DNA from: Phytohabitans sp036906915 | GTDB taxonomy: Bacteria > Actinomycetota > Actinomycetes > Mycobacteriales > Micromonosporaceae | Assembly: GCF_036906915.1 (NCBI RefSeq) | Contig: NZ_JBAKHX010000115.1 | Coordinates: 1 to 18,163 of the forward strand | Length of the DNA: 18,163 nucleotides | Direction of reading: 5' to 3' | Shown here: positions 14,603-18,163 of the stretch, one piece after another | Layout of the letters: every line of letters begins with the position of its first letter | How positions within the stretch are numbered: the first letter of the stretch is position 1 | The notes under the pieces: model-generated | The model's input: only the letters and a program-made list of their open reading frames with translations | Database searches by the model: none | Told to the model about the DNA's origin: nothing | Program-made: the position numbers and the translations under genes

Positions 14603-14619
<17 letters not shown>
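13504..14619 (+). CDS. carA: Carbamoyl phosphate synthase small subunit (glutamine amidotransferase)
   Basis: A 371-residue subunit that hydrolyses glutamine and channels ammonia to CarB. The N-terminal CPSase small-chain domain (1-about 140) includes EAVFTTGMTGYQETLTDPSY. The C-terminal class I amidotransferase domain has the nucleophile Cys254 in GICFGSQILG, and His344 and Glu346 in QYHPEAAAG. The residue after the Gly of the elbow is Ser (GSQ) where other homologues have His or Asn; it is not part of the triad. ATG 13504 overlaps the pyrC stop. The 3' end overlaps carB by 17 nt. Confidence 0.97.
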
Positions 14620-17909
<3,290 letters not shown>

Positions 17910-17914
<5 letters not shown>

Positions 17915-17969
17915 CGCCGCCCGCGATGACGCCGCCCGCGATGACGCCGCCCGCGATGACGCCGCCCGC
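17910..17969. repeat. Four 15-bp tandem repeats running out of the carB stop codon
   Basis: The unit GATGACGCCGCCCGC occurs four times without change (17910, 17925, 17940, 17955). The first copy contains the carB stop (TGA 17912-17914). Every copy contains ATGA, a stop/start junction. In the frame from ATG 17911 it would read a repeated MTPPA. The frame stays open to the window end but runs through the 57-bp inverted repeat and has no protein-like composition, so no gene is called. Confidence 0.92.
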
Positions 17970-17999
17970 CGCGGCCGTCGGCGCCCGCCCCCTCCCGCC

Positions 18000-18056
18000 G
18001 ATCAAGGGCAAACGCACGTGGTTTGATCTCTCTTCCGCGTGCATTCGCCCTAGATC
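18000..18056. repeat. 57-bp inverted-repeat element, copy 3
   Basis: The left arm GATCAAGGGCAAACGCACG (18000-18018), a 19-nt centre, and the right arm CGTGCATTCGCCCTAGATC (18038-18056). The left arm is identical to that of the 36-bp palindrome at 7382. An extra CCCTTGATCGA half-site follows at 18067-18077. It lies 85 bp after carB, as the first copy lies after nusB. Confidence 0.75.
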
Positions 18057-18077
18057 GACGAGAAGACCCTTGATCGA

Positions 18078-18163
18078 CGCGCGTCGGCGCGGCGGCGCCG
18101 GCCGCGCCGGTAGCGCCCGCGTGCGTGGCGGCCTGGCGGGTGCCGGGCGGGCTGCGTGCGGCG
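18078..18163. other. GC-rich sequence to the window end, no gene seen
   Basis: Low-complexity GCG/GGC-rich sequence without a ribosome binding site, recognisable protein or RNA gene. No start of pyrD or pyrF is visible. Confidence 0.4.

Overview
The window is very GC-rich, uses many GTG starts, has a BldD developmental regulator next to a PyrR-controlled pyrimidine operon, and has several likely leaderless genes. This points to a filamentous actinobacterium. The gene order aroB-aroQ-efp-nusB // bldD // pyrR-pyrB-pyrC-carA-carB is the actinobacterial chromosomal core arrangement. Protein flavour and the abundance of small palindromic repeats suggest Micromonosporaceae; that family-level call is inference.

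Left part (1-3579): an alpha/beta hydrolase (minus strand) lies divergent to a WYL-domain regulator that probably controls it. It is followed by an ECF sigma factor and a single-pass membrane protein of the family usually paired with such sigma factors. The latter overlaps tail-to-tail by 32 bp with a minus-strand enolase-superfamily gene (o-succinylbenzoate synthase / N-acylamino acid racemase type).

Middle (4655-7320): aroB starts only 28 bp from that gene, from overlapping divergent -10 elements. aroB-aroQ (shikimate pathway) are stop/start coupled. efp has its own promoter-like sequence and overlaps nusB by 8 nt.

Accessory insert (7321-9732): about 550 bp of non-coding DNA with stem-loop repeats is followed by a three-gene cassette that looks type VII secretion-related (YbaB/EbfC-like protein, EspC-like candidate substrate with a YxxxE tail, WxG helical membrane protein). 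It is preceded by a good leaderless promoter and closed by a 15-bp-arm hairpin terminator shared with the convergent bldD.

Right part (9747-17914): bldD (minus) and the divergent operon pyrR-pyrB-pyrC-carA-carB, which makes carbamoyl phosphate, carbamoyl aspartate and dihydroorotate. The pyrR leader holds a near-canonical PyrR-binding hairpin whose 3' arm contains the pyrR ribosome binding site. The most unusual feature is between pyrR and pyrB: three perfect 89-bp tandem repeats (11079-11345). Each starts with a GTG, carries its own Shine-Dalgarno sequence, and encodes a 30-residue mini-ORF whose stop overlaps the next GTG, so pyrR, three identical peptides and pyrB form an unbroken GTGA-coupled chain. 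At the other end, carB runs into four 15-bp repeats, each containing ATGA, followed by another copy of the 57-bp inverted repeat. No pyrD or pyrF follows in the window.

Regions with no gene called: 1-94 (low-complexity GC), 6194-6335 (efp promoter region), 7321-7872 (repeats), 10236-10500 (divergent promoters and leader), 17915-18163 (repeats).
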